NCBI RefSeq assembly: GCF_003634695.1
Contig: NZ_RBWV01000009.1
Location: forward strand, 186,001 to 250,000
DNA from: Motilibacter peucedani
Lineage (GTDB): Bacteria > Actinomycetota > Actinomycetes > Motilibacterales > Motilibacteraceae
Length of the DNA stretch: 64,000 nucleotides
Direction of reading: 5' to 3'
Shown here: positions 61,536 to 64,000 of the stretch, one piece after another
Position numbering within the stretch: the first letter of the stretch is position 1
How the letters are laid out: every line of letters starts with the position of its first letter
The notes under the pieces: generated by a model
What the model was told of the DNA's origin: nothing
The model's input: the letters and a program-made list of their open reading frames with translations, nothing else
The model's database searches: none
Program-made: the position numbers and the translations under genes

Positions 61536-61873
61536 GCCCGGTCCACCAGCTGGGCGCGGGGGCGCACGCGCCCGGTCTCGATGCGGTCGGTCAGGGCCGA
61601 CTGGCGGCCCAGGTCACCCAGGCGGCGGGTCATCCGGGCGGCGACGTCGAGCTGGCGGGCGTGGATGCCGCGGGCGCGCTCGACCATGTCGGGCGGGATC
61701 GGCGGCAGCGCCGGCGGGCGCCAGGTCGTCTCACCGGGCAGCCCGGCAGCGGGCAGCGCGTCGGCGCGCAGCATCGCCTCGGCACGGTCGACCTCGAGCT
61801 CGAGGTCGTCGAGCGCCGCGCTCCACGCGTGCGACCACTCAGCCCCGACGGCGGGGCTCCGCTCCGGTGACAC
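61529..61873 (-). CDS. Small helical protein in FliT position
   Basis: 114-residue protein between fliS and the glycosyltransferase gene. It has an amphipathic helix (ALDDLELEVDRAEAMLRADA), a Pro-rich linker (PPALPPIPPDM) and a second basic helix (ARQLDVAARMTRRLGDLGRQ). It does not match a family clearly, but the place and size fit FliT-type filament-cap chaperones. The GTG start is 6 bp behind the fliS stop. Confidence 0.6.
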   Translation of the reverse strand: MSPERSPAVGAEWSHAWSAALDDLELEVDRAEAMLRADALPAAGLPGETTWRPPALPPIPPDMVERARGIHARQLDVAARMTRRLGDLGRQSALTDRIETGRVRPRAQLVDRAC

Positions 61874-61879
61874 GGCGGG

Positions 61880-62269
61880 TCACGCGCTGGCGAGGGCGGG
61901 AGCGGCGGCCTTGGCGGCCTCGTGCCACGCGTCGCGCAGCGGCTCCACCTGGCGGCGGACGGCGGCGGTGCGCTCGGGGTCGCGGCGCACGTTGGCGCCG
62001 AGCAGCTCGGTCAGCCACCACCCGTACAGCGCGTGCAGGCCGGCGGCACCCTCCCAGACGTCGAGCTTCAGCGTGACCCGCAGCTCGGTGATGATGTCCT
62101 GGGCGTGCGTGAGCTGGGCGTGCGCGACGTCGAGGTCGCCGCTGCGCTGCGCGTTCTCGCCGCGGGTGAGGTCGAGCACGAGCCGGTCGTAGAGCATGGT
62201 GAGCAGCCGGGCCGGGCTCGCGTGGAGGATGCCGTCGTCGGCGTAGCGGCGGGACGCGTTCGCGTACAT
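61880..62269 (-). CDS. fliS: Flagellin export chaperone FliS
   Basis: 129-residue four-helix chaperone that binds the flagellin C-terminus. The first helices contain SPARLLTMLYDRLVLDLTRGENA, a signature of FliS, and the C-terminal GLHALYGWWLTELLGANVRRD is typical. It follows fliD after 47 bp. Confidence 0.93.
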   Translation of the reverse strand: MYANASRRYADDGILHASPARLLTMLYDRLVLDLTRGENAQRSGDLDVAHAQLTHAQDIITELRVTLKLDVWEGAAGLHALYGWWLTELLGANVRRDPERTAAVRRQVEPLRDAWHEAAKAAAPALASA

Positions 62270-62316
62270 CGGGGAGTCCTTCGGAGTTCGGGGAGCGGGT
62301 GCGGTGAGGGGCTGGA

Positions 62317-63888
62317 CTAGCCCAGGCCGGCGAGCTGGCCGGCGAGCCAGTTGCCCTGGTCCTTGAGCTTGCCGAGCGCGACCTCGAGGGCGCTGTACTG
62401 CTTCTGCAGCGAGGTCTTCTTGTCGGCCAGGCGGACGTCCCAGCTGGCGATCTGCGTGTTGAGGTCATCGACCGAGCTCTGCCGGCCGTTGATCGCTCGT
62501 GTGAGCGATCCGTTCGACGAGTCGGTCGCCGCCTGCGCCACGTTGGCCAACCGCTGGGCCAGGCCCGCGTTCACCGTGATCGTGGCCGTGCCGGTGGCCG
62601 TGGCGTTGACCGACAGGCCGGCGCCGAAGGAGTCGAGGTCGGTGACGGTGAGCACGTTGCCCGCCCCCGTGGTACCCAGCGCGGGCTTGCCCACCGGGCT
62701 GATCGTGCCGGTCACGCCGGCGCCGGTGGAGCTGTCGGCCAGCGCGCTGACGGACACGGTGTAGGTGCCCGGCTGGGTGCGCTGGGTCGCCGAGGAGAAG
62801 GTGATGGCGGGGTTGTCGGTGGTCGCGGTGGCGCCGAGGAGCTTCTTGAGCCCGTCGGGGTTGCTGGCCAGCGTCGCCTTGAACTTGGCGCTGTCGAAGG
62901 TCAGCTTGCCGTCGCGCGAGAGCTGGACGCCCGCGTCGGCCGCCGACATGCCGCCGGTGGCGGACAGCCCGATCGCCGAGGTGATCTGCTGCGAGAGCTG
63001 GCGCACGGTGAAGTCGCCGCTGAGCGGTGACCCCTTGTTGTTGGCAGCGTCGTACTTCGTCTGGGCGGTGATCGTGGAGATCGCCGCGTTCGCCGCGTCG
63101 ACCAGCTTCTGCATGTTGCTGGTGACGGTGTCGGCGTCCTGCGACACCGAGAGCGAGATGTCCTGGTTGGCGACCGCCGTGGGCTTCACCGTGAACGTGA
63201 GCCCGGGCGTCACGTTGCTGAAGGTGTTGGTGGACGAGCGCACGACCGCGGTCGAGGCGCCCGCCAGCGCGATCTTCGCGTCCTGGCCGGGCTGCGTCGT
63301 GGTCATCGCCGAGGTGAGGCCGCCGAGGCTGAAGGCGCCGGCCTCGCCGGTCTTGCTGTTGGAGACCTGGAGCCGGAAGGTGCCGTCGCCCATCGAGATC
63401 GCGGCGGCGCGCAGCCCGAGGTCGGAGCGGCCGTTGATGGCGTCGACGAGGGAGCCGAGGCTGCTGTCCTTGGGCGTGAGGTCGGGCATCGCCTTGCCGC
63501 CGACGGTCACGGTCACGGCGGAGCCGGTGGTGGCCGCGTCGCCGAGGCCGCCGAAGGAGTCCGAGAGCTGCACCTCGCTCTTGGCGGTCTGGAGCAGCTT
63601 GAAGTCGAAGGTGCCCGCCTTGGCCGAGCTGGTCACGCTGGCGGCGACGTCGGTGCTGCTCGAGGTGGCGCTCATGACGTCGAGGGCCGTGGAGCTGCTC
63701 ATCGCCTGCGCCGCCGTCATGAGCGACGACATGGAGGTGTTGACGGTGCGGTAGCTCGAGATCGCCAGCTGCTGGTCGCTGACGCGCGACTTGAGCTGGT
63801 TCTGGGTCGTCGACTCCGCGCTGATCAGCGAGTTGATCAGCGAGGTCGTGTCGAGACCGCTGACGAGTCCGTCGATGCCGCTAGCCAT
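62317..63888 (-). CDS. fliD: Flagellar filament cap protein FliD
   Basis: Filament capping protein of 523 residues. FliD N (GIDGLVSGLDTTSLINSLISAES) and C (NTQIASWDVRLADKKTSLQKQYSAL) motifs form the coiled D0/D1, and the Ser/Thr/Ala-rich middle is variable. The ATG at 63888 is chosen over the GTG directly before it because AGGA is 5 nt upstream. It overlaps the end of the flaG-like gene by 8 bp. Confidence 0.94.
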   Translation of the reverse strand: MASGIDGLVSGLDTTSLINSLISAESTTQNQLKSRVSDQQLAISSYRTVNTSMSSLMTAAQAMSSSTALDVMSATSSSTDVAASVTSSAKAGTFDFKLLQTAKSEVQLSDSFGGLGDAATTGSAVTVTVGGKAMPDLTPKDSSLGSLVDAINGRSDLGLRAAAISMGDGTFRLQVSNSKTGEAGAFSLGGLTSAMTTTQPGQDAKIALAGASTAVVRSSTNTFSNVTPGLTFTVKPTAVANQDISLSVSQDADTVTSNMQKLVDAANAAISTITAQTKYDAANNKGSPLSGDFTVRQLSQQITSAIGLSATGGMSAADAGVQLSRDGKLTFDSAKFKATLASNPDGLKKLLGATATTDNPAITFSSATQRTQPGTYTVSVSALADSSTGAGVTGTISPVGKPALGTTGAGNVLTVTDLDSFGAGLSVNATATGTATITVNAGLAQRLANVAQAATDSSNGSLTRAINGRQSSVDDLNTQIASWDVRLADKKTSLQKQYSALEVALGKLKDQGNWLAGQLAGLG

Positions 63889-64000
63889 CACTGTCCTTCT
63901 TGCGCAGGCGCCACAGCGCTGACTCGAGCATGACGAGCACGCCTTCGGGTGGTGACTGGTAGATCGGCTCGCCGGTCCGCGGGTTTAGCACCCGGACGAC
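63881..64000 (-). CDS. FlaG-like protein (C-terminal end only)
   Basis: Only the last 39 codons lie in the window. They read VVRVLNPRTGEPIYQSPPEG followed by a short helix and a charged end ending KKDSDG, matching the C-terminal part of FlaG proteins (RxTGE, IPPE-like PPEG). FlaG influences filament length and normally precedes fliD, which agrees with the position. Confidence 0.7.
   Translation of the reverse strand, partial: VVRVLNPRTGEPIYQSPPEGVLVMLESALWRLRKKDSDG

Overview
The window is a stretch of chromosome from a motile, very GC-rich actinobacterium. The evidence is the GC-saturated third codon positions, frequent GTG and TTG starts, a mycothiol-ligase-like gene, an actinobacterial c-di-AMP (ydaO-type) riboswitch, a GlnR-type box before amtB, paired dynamin-like GTPases, a small type VII secretion-like operon and a large flagellar cluster. 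A motile, non-Streptomyces genus fits (Kineosporia-, Kineococcus-, Nocardioides- or Motilibacter-like), but I cannot name it. No tRNA, rRNA, CRISPR array, prophage or transposase gene was seen.

Left part (1-41.1 kb) is ordinary accessory and housekeeping metabolism. At 1-4.2 kb lie a threonine 3-dehydrogenase, an agmatinase/guanidinobutyrase-type ureohydrolase, a cupin-XRE regulator and an FAD enzyme of the lysine/arginine 2-monooxygenase family, a plausible basic amino acid catabolic module. Next come a GT87 membrane glycosyltransferase, a NarL-type two-component system, a DNA alkylation repair pair (Ogt and an Ada-AlkA fusion), two dynamin-like GTPases, glnB-amtB, DUF4230 and YceI proteins, a MarR/VOC pair with a readable promoter-operator, a second NarL-type system behind a small His/Gly/Lys-rich secreted protein, and a five-gene dipeptide-type ABC importer (19.6-25.6 kb). 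An ABC-2 exporter, MFS and BrkB-like membrane proteins, an MshC-like ligase, an APC permease, an FKBP lipoprotein, an M50 protease and an acyl-ACP desaturase follow. At 36.4-39.1 kb a compact operon encodes a WXG100-like protein, a protein with a type VII secretion signal-like domain, an unknown partner and a PPOX-family flavin protein. Then come a MocA-type oxidoreductase and an NlpC/P60 hydrolase under the c-di-AMP riboswitch.

Right part (41.3-64 kb) is one uninterrupted minus-strand flagellar block. In transcription order it is flaG-like (cut by the window end), fliD, fliS, a FliT-like gene, a glycosyltransferase, flgB, flgC, fliE, fliF, fliG, fliH, fliI, fliJ, a dual NlpC/P60-transglycosylase hydrolase, fliK, flgD, flgE, flbD, motA, motB, fliL, fliM, a FliY-like fliN, fliO, fliP, fliQ, fliR and flhB. 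Many neighbours overlap by 4 bp (GTGA/ATGA/TTGA). Strong hairpins after flgE and fliL suggest sub-operons. flhA, flagellin, flgK, flgL and fliA are not in the window.

Two families of dispersed intergenic palindromes were found, each twice: a 55-bp element (4218 and 7378) and a 62-66-bp element (40228 and 57588). Copies of a family are alike in their loops as well as their stems, so they look like a repeat family rather than chance terminators. One copy seems to have extended the reading frame of the GT87 gene into its convergent neighbour.
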